Part shown: positions 17,269-26,612 of the stretch, piece by piece
Layout: each line of letters starts with the position of its first letter
Position numbering within the stretch: the first letter of the stretch is position 1
Assembly: GCA_002733905.1 (NCBI GenBank)
Contig: NVXK01000004.1
Span: forward strand, 105,418-169,417
Direction: 5' to 3'
Source: Robiginitomaculum sp.
Lineage (GTDB): Bacteria > Pseudomonadota > Alphaproteobacteria > Caulobacterales > Maricaulaceae
DNA length: 64,000 nt
Translations under genes and position numbers: made by a program
Notes under the pieces: model-generated
Told to the model about the DNA's origin: nothing
Seen by the model: only the letters and a program-made list of their open reading frames with translations
The model's database searches: none

Positions 17269-19044
17269 ATGGTACCGAAAAAAAATATGAAGCTCATGTG
17301 TTTGGCGTTTTTAGCGGCAATGTTTTTCCCATCTACGCTATTGGCGCAAACGAACGATTCTAATTATGTTAAAGTTTGTAACAAAGGAAATGTGAACCTC
17401 GACTATGTTGCCTATGCAACAAAAAAATCCTTTCTGGGTGGCGCACAAGCAAAAGTATCAGGCTGGTATACAATAAAGCCCCGTAAATGTCAGGATGTGA
17501 ATTTGCGAGGATATCAAACCGTCGCTTTGGGATTTTTGCAAACAAACGCTAAAGGAATCCAGGGAAACCTTGTCTATAATGTTCGTAATGCCACTCATGC
17601 GGGCGGTGCTAAGTGGTCACCTCGTGTCATCTGTGTTTCGAAAACAGGAAGAATAAACGCTCAAAATAGTACGGGTGTTATCGCACAAAAATTCAAGCCG
17701 CCTTGCCATGACGGTAAGGTTGAATTGCGAATGTCTTTTGCGGTTAAACCAAATGATGCTTTCCCAACGTTTAATTTAAAACCACGCGGCAGTGATCAGC
17801 TTGTCCCATGGTTGCGTAAGGCGTCGAGTGGGGCACCTTCTTCTTCTTCACAAAATACCGGGATGAATGGTATTGAGGTTGCTGCTAGGATATTGCTGGG
17901 GGCTGCCCAAGGCCTTGAAGACGCGAAAATTAAAAAATTATCCTCAGCTTGTGAAAGCAGTGTGCTTGTATTCGCTTTCACTTTCAGCAAAGAAGGCCCT
18001 GTCGCGGCGTGCAAGTGTTTATCACAACAGATCGTTCGTTTCGAACCAGCCAATGTGGTTTCCGGCATTATATCAAGAATTGATGCAGGGGCTGACTATG
18101 AGACGGCCATGGAGAGTATACCAGAAGCGCATTTCGAAAAATATATGGGGGCTTGCGTTTCTACGTCTAAGCCAAAATCTACTTCGGTAAAAAAAATAGA
18201 ATTAACATTTGAGCAACAAGCGTTGGTGCTGTTTCCTGATCCCTCAAATAGTTTTTACAAAGGCGAACCTGCATTCAATGATCCTAAAAGAACACGTCGC
18301 ATACAAGGATATATGACGCGTTGGGAGCAATTAAGCGGCCTGAACTTCCTAACGGATCATTGGAGCATGAAACACAGAGTAGGGCGCAGTCCGCATGGTG
18401 TTCTCGCGCCAGTTAAGACCCTTTATGATGACTGGCCAAATTTATATACTGCATATGTGTCTGCTGAAGAAACGATTTTGAATAATTACAGGACGGAGTG
18501 GTTTCGGGTGGCAACGATTGCAGAAATGCAACAATGCATCAAACCACCCGCGCCCAAACGCCCTCGTGCATGTAACGACCCAAAACGTGCATTTACGATA
18601 CCTGAATGTTTTCAGTCATCAGATTGGAAGGAGCCAAAATGGTGTTATAATGGCTATGACCGTACGCCCCATATGACCTCGATTGTAAAAACCGCACATG
18701 CGAACCAAAACCTAAATGGTAGTTGTCTGGTGAAAGCAGGGTATTATCAAAGCCCTTTGCGGACAACACGAAATAATGGCAAAGAAATAAAAGGATATTT
18801 TTTTAAAGATAACCTTCTTAAAAATGCTTTTGTCAGTGTTGAATGTGGGCCCGTCTGGCGAGACTTTGCCACAGCTGTTTATAATGCTCGTACGGACCAA
18901 GAGTTCGTCACAGCAAACCCGTTACAAATTATTATATCCAACTTGAATGTGAAAGCCGCAAAAGACATAGCGGCATATAAGGCGCAAATGGTAAGTGTTA
19001 AGCGTCAGCGCATAAATTGGATTGCTTCGCAACGATCAAAATAG
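17269..19044 (+). CDS. Secreted protein with DUF1036-like N-terminal domain
   Basis: The 591-residue product begins with a clear Sec signal (MKLMCLAFLAAMFFPSTLLAQ). The first 170 residues (VKVCNKGNVNLDYVAYA ... SGWYTIKPRKCQDVNLRG) resemble DUF1036: a 'cytoplasmic/periplasmic CN-stretch' followed by GWY and a conserved Cys in the CxxV motif. The rest, rich in Cys, Trp and Pro (RPRACNDPKRAFTIPECFQSSDWKEPKWCYNGYD), is unrecognised and may form disulfides in the periplasm. It stands alone in an accessory region between unknown genes. The N-terminal match is from memory of the family pattern and moderately sure; function is unknown. Confidence 0.65.
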   Translation: MVPKKNMKLMCLAFLAAMFFPSTLLAQTNDSNYVKVCNKGNVNLDYVAYATKKSFLGGAQAKVSGWYTIKPRKCQDVNLRGYQTVALGFLQTNAKGIQGNLVYNVRNATHAGGAKWSPRVICVSKTGRINAQNSTGVIAQKFKPPCHDGKVELRMSFAVKPNDAFPTFNLKPRGSDQLVPWLRKASSGAPSSSSQNTGMNGIEVAARILLGAAQGLEDAKIKKLSSACESSVLVFAFTFSKEGPVAACKCLSQQIVRFEPANVVSGIISRIDAGADYETAMESIPEAHFEKYMGACVSTSKPKSTSVKKIELTFEQQALVLFPDPSNSFYKGEPAFNDPKRTRRIQGYMTRWEQLSGLNFLTDHWSMKHRVGRSPHGVLAPVKTLYDDWPNLYTAYVSAEETILNNYRTEWFRVATIAEMQQCIKPPAPKRPRACNDPKRAFTIPECFQSSDWKEPKWCYNGYDRTPHMTSIVKTAHANQNLNGSCLVKAGYYQSPLRTTRNNGKEIKGYFFKDNLLKNAFVSVECGPVWRDFATAVYNARTDQEFVTANPLQIIISNLNVKAAKDIAAYKAQMVSVKRQRINWIASQRSK

Positions 19045-19337
19045 GCTGTAGCGCTATTAGAGAGATAATGGCTTGGGGTGTGCGTTACTATATTTCTATG
19101 CTTAGACAAACCACAATGATAACCAGATTGGTTGCTTTACAAAGTGGCATATTTCCTTTTGACCTTGAAACAAACTTGCTCGCTCATCAAACGATGTATA
19201 GGCATCCATTTGCGCTTTTGTTTCTTTTTACCCAATATGGTTCTATTTCCTGACACGCAAATAAGCCAAAAAGTATTATTGAAATCAACAATTTCACACG
19301 AGCTAATTCCAGATGAACATTTACAAACAGGGCGAAA

Positions 19338-19911
19338 CTATCTCTTTCCCTTTAATTTGGCTAATTGAGTGAGCGCTGCGTTCACATCTTTGCCATAAGG
19401 TGGATGTTTTGCGGAGAGCTCGAACCAGTATCTAGCTTTTTCATAATCTCTTTTTACGCCGTGGCCATCTCTATATCTTTGCCCTAATATGTATTGGCCG
19501 AGATTATGTCCTGCTATAGCCGCGCGTTCATATGATTTTGCGGCGTGGGTATAATTTTGTTCTTTATCAGCGATTTTTGCTAATGCAAACATAGCCATGC
19601 TATCGCCCTTGGATGCTGTTAGTTCATAGAGCATTTTGGCTGAGCTTAAACTTTTTTGCACGCCCCATCCATTCTCAAAGCAGACTGCTGCTTTTGTCAT
19701 CGCCTTAACATGGTTTTTTTCTGCTGCGCGGCGAAAATACTCAAAAGCTTGCGCGTAATATTGATCTGCTTTTTGACCCGTAACGTATATTTTCGCTTTT
19801 CTGTCAAAGAGCAGTCCTAATTGATATAAAGCTCCGACATGCCCTTCATTTGCCGCGTACTTGAAATTTTGCTCTGCATTCTCCGCCCACTTATATCCTT
19901 TGTGTTTTTTT
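19338..19911 (-). CDS. Sel1-repeat C-terminal part, in -1 frame of the upstream ORF
   Basis: The track lists only 19338-19700, but the frame is open much further and reads Sel1/TPR-like repeats throughout: KYAANEGHVGALYQLGLLF, YAQAFEYFRRAAEKNHVKAMTKAAVCFENGWGVQKSLSSAKMLYELTASKGDSMAMFALAKIA, and AAKSYERAAIAGHNLGQYILGQRYRDGHGVKRDYEKARYWFELSAK. It has no start codon at its true N-terminus. It joins the upstream ORF by a -1 shift at the run of seven A (minus strand) at 19905-19911. The combined product would be about 342 residues. Sel1 proteins are solenoid adaptors. It may be a frameshifted pseudogene, a sequencing error or programmed frameshifting. Confidence 0.7.
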
Positions 19912-20365
19912 GTTCCAACCCATTCTGATATAGACGTTCTGCGTGTTGCTTAACTATGGACGCAGGAGACGTTTTGCGTTGAATTGGCGAAGAATTGGGT
20001 TTTACCGTTGTTTCTTTTTTTTGTTCAGATTTAGCGTATTTAGCATACAAAATTTTTCTTACCCGTAGCTCATCGTTTTTTTGTATGCGTACATATTTTT
20101 TATCAATCTCGCATATTTTAAAGAGGTTGTTTTTATGCGTGTTGAGGCTCGCTAAAGCTTTATTGACGAGTTCAGTTTTGCTGGATACGGTTTGGTAATT
20201 ATGATTACCCGGGGTGTTAAGTTTGCATCCCCTCAATCCGTTCTCAGCGTTGACGAACAAAACGATATAGGTGAATTTGAGTTTCCGTTTATCTTCTTTG
20301 ATCATCGCCAAGGTTTTTTCCACACCAAATATTTTTTCCAAATGTTCAGTAATACTTTCGAGCAA
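19817..20365 (-). CDS. N-terminal part of a Sel1-repeat protein, ends at the frameshift
   Basis: The frame opens with a TTG (an ATG at 20305 is an alternative; neither has a strong ribosome-binding site). Residues 1-150 form a region I do not recognise (LKFTYIVLFVNAENGLRGCKLNTPGNHNY...), ending in QHAERLYQNGLEQK, the beginning of a Sel1 repeat. After codon 152 the zero frame runs on as low-quality sequence to a stop at 19817, while the -1 frame continues the Sel1 repeats. The junction is exactly A_AAA_AAC in zero-frame phase (19910-19904). See the companion entry. Confidence 0.6.
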   Translation of the reverse strand: MLESITEHLEKIFGVEKTLAMIKEDKRKLKFTYIVLFVNAENGLRGCKLNTPGNHNYQTVSSKTELVNKALASLNTHKNNLFKICEIDKKYVRIQKNDELRVRKILYAKYAKSEQKKETTVKPNSSPIQRKTSPASIVKQHAERLYQNGLEQKNTKDISGRRMQSKISSTRQMKGMSELYIN

Positions 20366-20909
20366 GGCTAGAGTCAGGTGATTACGTTGAATCGAACTGT
20401 CTGACTGCTTAGGTAAAGTGTATTTGATGTAATTTATGCGGCCACGTTTCTTATGTGTGCTCTTCCATACGTCATATCTAGCGTAGTGGTGATAGGTAAT
20501 AAATATGGGTCTTCGTTATTGCCACCTGATTATTTAAACTAGGGAAATGTCTGCCTTTAAACATCAGCCTTATTCCCATTTCGCAATAGCTAATGCCAAT
20601 AATTGGGGGATACCATTTTTGGCATCAGCGATTAAGAGTAATCTTGGTATTGGGAAATTGACGAACCAGCGGAAAGTTTTATTCATGAGGCGTTGTTGAA
20701 ATGTGCCTATGTCGTGATGAAGCCATCATTTCAATTAAATATATGTGGTTTAGATATGCCATCGGGCTTGTGCTGGCGGATTTGATTTGGTACGAGTGAA
20801 AAAATGATGATAACACAACAATATCAGCGTTACGCCCTTGATATATGACGAAAATACGGTTTGAAACATTGCTTGTGGGAATAGAATTGCAGAAAACGGA
20901 GCCTAAATC
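20366..20909. other. Gap before ccmI with a possible minus-strand gene remnant
   Basis: No track ORF covers this 540-base stretch. On the minus strand, 20570-20725 is open for about 51 codons and reads like protein (HHDIGTFQQRLMNKTFRWFVNFPIPRLLLIADAKNGIPQLLALAIAKWE, quoted in parts), ending in TAA, with an internal ATG about a quarter of the way in. It may be a gene fragment left by deletion. The remainder looks non-coding and presumably includes the ccmI promoter. Confidence 0.3.
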
Positions 20910-21869
20910 ATGATTTGGTTATTAATGGGCATATTGGTTTTTGCCGTTCTCTTATTTATTACTAAACCGCTATATATGAAAAAGACACCGACACTGGTCG
21001 AAGATCGTGAAGTCGTCGATTATCTTGCACAAATAGACTTGCTTGATACACAAATTGCGGCCCAAAGCTCGAATAATAGCGGTGATGTAGAGGCGCTTAC
21101 AGCAAGTAAAAATACATTACAACGCGCACTCTTAAAGCATAAAGAGAATACGATTGCAAAACCGAGCGCCCCTTCTTCTTTAGTCTTGTCTTCAATATTT
21201 TTGCTCTTTGGATTCTTGACCCTTGGTATTTACACAATGATTGGACGTCCTGAATTGACCAAACAAGGCGCGCTAGAACGACCAACACTCGCGGCGGCGC
21301 AAAAATTAAGTCAAAACTCTGATCCTCGGCGCGGGAACAATCAATCCCTTAGCGAATTACTTACCCAACTTGAACAAAAATTAACGGGGGATGGTAATAC
21401 TGAGGAGGGATGGACACTATATGCGCGGACATTGATGAATCTTGGTCGTTATGACGAAGCCCTTATAGCCTATGAAAAAGTTGTAACGCTAACGGACGGC
21501 AAAGAAACAGTTTTGATAGAACAGCAGCAAGCCAAAGATTATATTGCACAGCGCCGTGGGGAGGCGAATGCCACTGTAGGAATGCCTGTACAACGCCCTA
21601 AAGGCCCCAATCAAGAGCAGATAAATGCGGCCGCGCAAATGAGTTCGCAAGACCGTGCGGCGATGATAGAGGGCATGGTCGCGCAGCTAGCGCAAAAACT
21701 TGAAGATAATTCTGACAACCCTGAAGGCTGGGTACGGTTATTACGCGCACGAAAAGTCCTTGCTCAAACAGATCAAGCACAGGCAGATATAATAACAGTG
21801 CGTGAAATTTATAAAGACAAACCTGAAATTATCTCGCAAATTTTGAATGCGAGTGGTTGGGGGGAATAG
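20910..21869 (+). CDS. ccmI: Cytochrome c-type biogenesis protein CcmI
   Basis: CcmI presents apocytochrome c to the haem-ligation machinery at the inner membrane. The 319-residue product matches its plan: an N-terminal membrane helix (MIWLLMGILVFAVLLFITKPL), a coiled cytoplasmic loop, a second helix (LVLSSIFLLFGFLTLGIYTMIGRPEL), then a periplasmic TPR region (GWTLYARTLMNLGRYDEALIAYEKVVTL, and GWVRLLRARKVLAQTDQAQADI). The start follows GGAG. Other ccm genes are not in the immediate neighbourhood, so this copy is isolated or at the edge of a ccm cluster that lies elsewhere. Confidence 0.85.
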   Translation: MIWLLMGILVFAVLLFITKPLYMKKTPTLVEDREVVDYLAQIDLLDTQIAAQSSNNSGDVEALTASKNTLQRALLKHKENTIAKPSAPSSLVLSSIFLLFGFLTLGIYTMIGRPELTKQGALERPTLAAAQKLSQNSDPRRGNNQSLSELLTQLEQKLTGDGNTEEGWTLYARTLMNLGRYDEALIAYEKVVTLTDGKETVLIEQQQAKDYIAQRRGEANATVGMPVQRPKGPNQEQINAAAQMSSQDRAAMIEGMVAQLAQKLEDNSDNPEGWVRLLRARKVLAQTDQAQADIITVREIYKDKPEIISQILNASGWGE

Positions 21870-22010
21870 ATAATAAAATATTTCCCTAAACAGGGTTGAT
21901 GTGTTTTCATCCTGTAAGGGCTCAGGCCACAATGACAATACGTGCCGCGCAGAGTTGACACTCCTCATAAATTTACCATACAATTTGCATACATAATATT
22001 TTGGAGTTTT

Positions 22011-22394
22011 ATGGCTATGAGTGCCTCATCACTGCGATCAGCTCTTTTTACCAATGCGGTTTTTTCCACATTGACAGGATTGTCGCTTTTATTTTTTCCC
22101 AAAAATGTATCTGGTATACTTGGCTTTGATCATCCCGGCATCTTTCGTCTATTAGGTATATCGCTTTTGTTTCATGCGGTCATGTTGGCATGGATGAGAA
22201 ATAGACCGACTATTCGAGGTTGGACAAAAATCAACCTTGGCATCATTACGCCTTATCCTATCATTATACTGACGCTCATATCTTTCGGACATATTATAGG
22301 CACGGCGGGCATCGTCTTGGCCGGAACCGACGGATTGGTCGTGGGCCTTATCGCGGTTTGGCAATATCACGCATTAAAGAAAAACATGCTGTAG
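22011..22394 (+). CDS. Small four-helix membrane protein, unknown
   Basis: The product is about 128 residues with four predicted hydrophobic helices (FTNAVFSTLTGLSLLFF, IFRLLGISLLFHAVMLAWM, IITPYPIIILTLISFGHII, IVLAGTDGLVVGLIAVWQYHAL). I set the start at the ATG at 22011, four bases after GGAG; the next ATG at 22017 is equally possible, and the track start at 21942 is unlikely. It resembles small integral membrane proteins of unknown function common in proteobacteria. It lies between ccmI and a convergent lipoprotein gene. Confidence 0.65.
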   Translation: MAMSASSLRSALFTNAVFSTLTGLSLLFFPKNVSGILGFDHPGIFRLLGISLLFHAVMLAWMRNRPTIRGWTKINLGIITPYPIIILTLISFGHIIGTAGIVLAGTDGLVVGLIAVWQYHALKKNML

Positions 22395-22412
22395 GTCTGA
22401 CATACTATTTTT

Positions 22413-23411
22413 TTATTTACGTGTATCAACCTCATTGATTTTTTCGCTAGCATAAATACGACTAATGAAAACAATGCGGTTTTTGGCACTATCAATCATG
22501 GCGATAACCCCGTCACTAAAAGCCGCACCGCCAAAATTTGCGCTTGTGGCATGTACATAGTCGGTTTTGTCCATGCCTTGTATGCTCAGCCCATCATTGA
22601 TTGTGTAGCTTAGGCTTGTATTGGGGGCAGAGGTATGCGGTGTCATTTTTTGCAAGCTTTGATGCCCATTGCCTGAAATAGCAATATAGCTGTCTTCAGC
22701 GAAGTCTATGGCATTAATATGAATGCTGTTGTTCGTGTTCGCGATTGTTTTCCATTTCCCATCTATGAGGGTTTTAACAGCCGATTGTGATTTCGCATTC
22801 TGGATGAGAACGGTGAGGGTGTCACCGCTAAACACACACGCAATAGTATTTTTAGGAATGCTTTGGCTGTCCTGTGACAATATTTCCACAAGGTCGTCCT
22901 TCACCTCTACGGACAGGCTCACAATTTTATTGGCTGTCATCAAAAGTTTTAGGCTGTTTTTTGCAGGTTCAGTGCTCTGGCAAAATACCAGTGGCGCGAG
23001 GAGAGGGGCGGTAACTGTTATGGGCGTAAAACTACCATCATCATCGGATTCAACAAAACTGACAAGTTTGTTATCCTCTGTAACCGCTAGAAACACCCCC
23101 GGCGCATTGTCACGTGAAAGACCAAGTGTATCCCGATAGGTGTTCGTATCAATTGCAATAGGGCTACGCCCTTCAATGTCCGTAGAGAAAATTTTTCCGT
23201 CTGTACCCATAAGAATCACGCGACCTAACCACGGCGCAACATTGTTAGGAACATAGCTTAACGATTGAACCTGCATATCCGTATCAAATGCATGGGTTGT
23301 CACCATTGAGATCTTCATTTGGGGCTCAGCGTTTTCGTCTGAGTTATCAGCACACGCGTAAAGGCTGAGAACAGCCGTCGAAACGCATAGAGATTTAAGA
23401 ATTGAGCGCAT
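22413..23411 (-). CDS. Hypothetical lipoprotein
   Basis: The 332-residue product has a lipoprotein signal (MRSILKSLCVSTAVLSLYAC) and is otherwise unrecognised. The body is rich in short strands with alternating hydrophobic residues (RVILMGTDGKIFSTDIEGRSP, GVFLAVTEDNKLVSFVESD, IACVFSGDTLTVLIQNAKSQ, YIAISGNGHQSLQKM), consistent with a beta-propeller fold on the periplasmic face of a membrane. It is convergent with the small membrane protein gene, leaving 18 bases between stops. Function is unknown. Confidence 0.7.
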   Translation of the reverse strand: MRSILKSLCVSTAVLSLYACADNSDENAEPQMKISMVTTHAFDTDMQVQSLSYVPNNVAPWLGRVILMGTDGKIFSTDIEGRSPIAIDTNTYRDTLGLSRDNAPGVFLAVTEDNKLVSFVESDDDGSFTPITVTAPLLAPLVFCQSTEPAKNSLKLLMTANKIVSLSVEVKDDLVEILSQDSQSIPKNTIACVFSGDTLTVLIQNAKSQSAVKTLIDGKWKTIANTNNSIHINAIDFAEDSYIAISGNGHQSLQKMTPHTSAPNTSLSYTINDGLSIQGMDKTDYVHATSANFGGAAFSDGVIAMIDSAKNRIVFISRIYASEKINEVDTRK

Positions 23412-23644
23412 ATTTTATCCATTTCGTATCTGTATTTTTCCTGCTAATTCACCCTGTGGATAAATGCCAGTGAATAATGCCGCATTTTGGCGGTATTATA
23501 ATACCTCTCTCTTAACGCATTGTTTTTATGAGGAAAATAGATAAAGTACAGAAAAGAGTTGACCAAGCCCTTACACGCTCCTAAGAGAACCAAGTTATTC
23601 CATATAGGCGTGAATTTTTTCGTCTATGATCACAAGGTTAAGTC

Positions 23645-24115
23645 ATGAAAACTACAAAATTTCTAACGACGGCTGAGATTGAAAAGAAATGGATCATTAT
23701 CGACGCTGAAAACGTTGTTACTGGTCGTCTTGCTTCTTTTATCGCAATGCGTCTTCGCGGCAAGCATTTGCCAACATATACTCCACATAATGATTGCGGT
23801 GACCATGTTGTCGTTATCAATGCTGAAAAAGTGCATCTCACAGGTAAAAAGCTTAAAAACAAAGTTTATTATCGCCATACTGGTTATCCAGGTGGTTTGA
23901 AAGAAACAACAGCAGGTAAAATTCTTGAAGGTCGTTTCCCAGAGCGCGTTATGCGTAAAGCGGTACAACGTATGTTGCCAAAAGAAAGCCCACTTGCACG
24001 CCAACAGCTTTCAAATTTACATGTATATGCGGGACCAGATCACAAGCATACGGCACAACAGCCAGAGCTTATCGATTTCGCGTCACATAATCCTAAAAAC
24101 GTACGTAGAAACTAG
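23645..24115 (+). CDS. rplM: 50S ribosomal protein L13 (uL13)
   Basis: L13 is an early-assembly protein of the large ribosomal subunit. The sequence has the conserved core [32 protein letters not shown]-type motif, and the [59 protein letters not shown] tail. Length (156 residues) is normal. The ATG follows AGG at good spacing. It is followed by rpsI after 11 bases, the conserved two-gene operon. Confidence 0.97.
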   Translation: MKTTKFLTTAEIEKKWIIIDAENVVTGRLASFIAMRLRGKHLPTYTPHNDCGDHVVVINAEKVHLTGKKLKNKVYYRHTGYPGGLKETTAGKILEGRFPERVMRKAVQRMLPKESPLARQQLSNLHVYAGPDHKHTAQQPELIDFASHNPKNVRRN

Positions 24116-24126
24116 GGGACACAGAT

Positions 24127-24630
24127 ATGTCTGAAACAAAAACACTAGAAGACTTAAAAGAAGTCATGGGCGACGCACCTGTCGTAACTGCGGACGGTAC
24201 AGTCGTAGAAGCTGCTGCACTTCCAGAGCCAAAGATCGATGATCTTGGTCGTGCATATGCAACAGGTAAACGTAAAAACTCAATTGCTCGCGTTTGGATC
24301 AAACCAGGTAGCGGCAAAATCATCATCAATGGCCGTGAACAAGAAGTTTACTTCGCGCGTCCAGTGCTTCGTCTTATCATTCGTCAGCCTTTCGAAGCTG
24401 CGGAACGTGTAGACAGCTATGACGTTATGGCAACAGTAAAAGGCGGCGGTTTGTCTGGCCAAGCTGGTGCAGTTCGTCACGGCATTTCTAAAGCACTTAC
24501 ATATTACGAGCCAGCGCTGCGTACAGCGTTGAAAGCCGGTGGCTTTATGACACGCGATAGTCGTGTTGTTGAACGTAAAAAATACGGTCGTGCTAAGGCG
24601 CGTAAGAGCTTCCAGTTCTCGAAACGTTAA
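24127..24630 (+). CDS. rpsI: 30S ribosomal protein S9 (uS9)
   Basis: S9 contacts P-site tRNA through its C-terminal tail. The core is standard ([28 protein letters not shown] ... [21 protein letters not shown]) and the tail ends in [17 protein letters not shown]. The protein is 167 residues, with an N-terminal extension of roughly 35 acidic/alanine-rich residues ([19 protein letters not shown]...) before the conserved core, as is seen in many alphaproteobacteria. It is the second gene of the rplM-rpsI operon, with a clear terminator after it. Confidence 0.97.
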   Translation: MSETKTLEDLKEVMGDAPVVTADGTVVEAAALPEPKIDDLGRAYATGKRKNSIARVWIKPGSGKIIINGREQEVYFARPVLRLIIRQPFEAAERVDSYDVMATVKGGGLSGQAGAVRHGISKALTYYEPALRTALKAGGFMTRDSRVVERKKYGRAKARKSFQFSKR

Positions 24631-24663
24631 GCAAAAAGACAGACATTTATGTCTATTTATTGT

Positions 24664-24692
24664 GGACGCTCTTCGGGGCGTCCATTTTTTTT
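24664..24692 (+). terminator. Rho-independent terminator after rpsI
   Basis: An 8-bp stem GGACGCTC/GGGCGTCC with a TTCG tetraloop is followed by A and eight T. It ends the rplM-rpsI operon. Confidence 0.92.
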
Positions 24693-24717
24693 GGAATTTT
24701 ATACAATTGGGTGAGTC

Positions 24718-25755
24718 ATGCAGAAACTAAAAACCGCAATTCTTGGCGCGTCAGGCTATACAGGCGCCGAAGCCGTTCGCCTGATCAACAATCATCCAAA
24801 GCTGACGATTTCCGCACTCACTGCTAACCGCCATGCGGGTAAAGCCTACGGCGAAGTTTACCCTCATCTTGCCCATTCAGGCTATCCAAAGCTTGCCAAA
24901 TGGGAAGATGTGAAATGGGACGAGATCGATGTTGTCTTCGCCTGCCTGCCACACGGCGCAAGCGAAGAAACAATTGCAATCGTCTCTAACAATGTCTCCA
25001 AAATCGTTGATTTATCAGCAGATTTCCGCCTCAAGGACGCAGACCTTTACGCCCGTACTTATGGCCGTACACATACTGCGCCCAAATTACTCGACAAAGC
25101 AATCTATGGCCTGAGCGAATACGCACGCGACGACCTTGCAGGTGCGAGCCTTACGGCCTGTCCGGGGTGTTATCCAACGGCGAGCCTGCTCGCGCTCTTG
25201 CCTGCCATGCCGCATATCGACCCGTCCAACATCATTATTGACGCGAAAACAGGAATTAGTGGCGCAGGGCGCAAAGAAAACCTCGCATTCCTCTACCCTG
25301 AAAGCGCAGAGGGCGCACATGCTTACGCCATAGGCAATCACCGTCACGGCCCCGAAATTGACCAAATGCTCACCAATGCGATTGGCCAAAATGTCGAAGT
25401 CAGCTTCACCCCCCATCTTGTCCCGATGAATAGAGGCATGATCGCCACATGTTATGTGAAACTCAACGACGGCATGAACCTCGCCGATCTCCGCGCTGTC
25501 TATGAAACACGCTACAAGGATGAACCCTTCGTCCATGTCGAAGCAGAGGGCATTGTACCGCACACACGCCATGTTCGCGCCTCAAACCAGTGTCGCATAG
25601 GCATATTCGCAGATCGCCGCGCAGGGCACGCTATCATCATCTCTGTCATAGACAATTTGACCAAGGGCAGCTCTGGCCAAGCCCTCCAAAACCTCAACCT
25701 GATGATGGAGTGGGACGAAACCCTCGGCCTCGACATGGTACCTGTATTCCCATAG
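24718..25755 (+). CDS. argC: N-acetyl-gamma-glutamyl-phosphate reductase
   Basis: ArgC reduces N-acetylglutamyl phosphate to the semialdehyde with NADPH in arginine biosynthesis. The N-terminal Rossmann motif GASGYTGAEAVRLI and the active-site Cys in ACPGCYPTASLLALLP are diagnostic, with GNHRHGPEI near the middle containing the conserved His. Length (345 residues) fits the alphaproteobacterial form. The ATG is preceded by GGGTGAG. Codon use is more C-rich than in most neighbours. It follows the rpsI terminator and has its own start region. Confidence 0.96.
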   Translation: MQKLKTAILGASGYTGAEAVRLINNHPKLTISALTANRHAGKAYGEVYPHLAHSGYPKLAKWEDVKWDEIDVVFACLPHGASEETIAIVSNNVSKIVDLSADFRLKDADLYARTYGRTHTAPKLLDKAIYGLSEYARDDLAGASLTACPGCYPTASLLALLPAMPHIDPSNIIIDAKTGISGAGRKENLAFLYPESAEGAHAYAIGNHRHGPEIDQMLTNAIGQNVEVSFTPHLVPMNRGMIATCYVKLNDGMNLADLRAVYETRYKDEPFVHVEAEGIVPHTRHVRASNQCRIGIFADRRAGHAIIISVIDNLTKGSSGQALQNLNLMMEWDETLGLDMVPVFP

Positions 25756-25764
25756 TCTTTGGCT

Positions 25765-25944
25765 ATGAAATTCACGCACTGCATAGCCACGCTCGACGAT
25801 GCCTCGGCGATTAAAACGCTCATGGCGCTCTCAATGGCAAAGCTCTTGCCTGATGTGCTGAGTAAAGAACAAGCGGAGAAATCCGAAGCCTCTATGGGCG
25901 CAACGCCGTCAAAGTCCCCACAATTTTCATGCGGAAAACGCTAA
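25765..25944 (+). pseudogene. Truncated GNAT acetyltransferase N-terminus
   Basis: The first 45 residues (MKFTHCIATLDDASAIKTLMALSMAKLLPDVLSKEQAEKSEASMG) match the start of a GNAT N-acetyltransferase (DDAxAIxxLMxxSIxxLLPxFLSxEQxxAS). The expected acetyl-CoA-binding core is missing; after residue 45 the frame runs 15 unrelated residues into a stop. It lies between argC and a convergent HIRAN gene, so the rest of the gene was probably lost by deletion. No plausible ribosome-binding site is present. Confidence 0.55.
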
Positions 25945-26334
25945 TTACGCCGAATAAATATCAAGATGTGCCTTAGGCGGCGTAGCAGACATTTTTGTCA
26001 ACGCAGCAAATAACCGTTCCGCGTTCACGCCATCGTCTTTAAGTTTACGTGCGATAGGTTTCGGTAGAAAACCAATGTGGAAAGTCGAGACAACACTCGG
26101 ATTGCCAATGATTTCAATATAGCCCATGACCTTAATCGCGTTCGGATCATAATCATTATTGAGGTCTTTGACTAATCTAAGCCCGATAATGTCTTCTTCT
26201 GTCTCAACTTTGTCAATCGCGTCAAGAAACTCTTTGAAATTATCAGCGCGAAATTTAAGCCCCGCAATAAGAACATTAGACTCCATAAGGCGCGCAGATC
26301 GCTCAGCCTGTTCAGTAGGTTTTAATGTATACAT
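25945..26334 (-). CDS. HIRAN domain protein
   Basis: The protein is about 129 residues and essentially one HIRAN domain, with the expected pattern VLIAGLKFRADNFKEFLD ... GLRLVKDLNNDYDPNAIKVMG ... HIGFLPKPIARKLKDDG. HIRAN domains bind single-stranded or damaged DNA ends and often accompany nucleases or SNF2 helicases, but stand-alone copies occur. The track start (26349) is a GTG that is part of the ribosome-binding site; the ATG at 26334 is preferred (GTGGAG upstream). Nothing around it points to a partner. Confidence 0.8.
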   Translation of the reverse strand: MYTLKPTEQAERSARLMESNVLIAGLKFRADNFKEFLDAIDKVETEEDIIGLRLVKDLNNDYDPNAIKVMGYIEIIGNPSVVSTFHIGFLPKPIARKLKDDGVNAERLFAALTKMSATPPKAHLDIYSA

Positions 26335-26612
26335 TGATCGACACTCCACGTTAACGATGAACGCACGCTATAACGCCTAAGATTACCAAGTCAATCTAAG
26401 TTAGTCAGAAGGGCACAAATGAAATTTGGGGGCAAGACGATCGAATTAACTAACTGTAGATATATTGGCTAAAGGCTATCGCCCCATATCCCAACCCCAC
26501 ATTTGCCAACTGTTCTAAGTAAAGTTTCATATCAGTTTGTCAAAATAATTGTTGCACCTTATAAAGGCTATGCCAAGTTAGTTTAAAATATCTATCCTTA
26601 TTTTCCAGCGAC

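Noticed and set aside
19017-19368. ORFs of 78 residues each between the secreted protein and the Sel1 gene
   Set aside because: They have no ribosome-binding site and their sequence is like translated AT-rich intergenic DNA.
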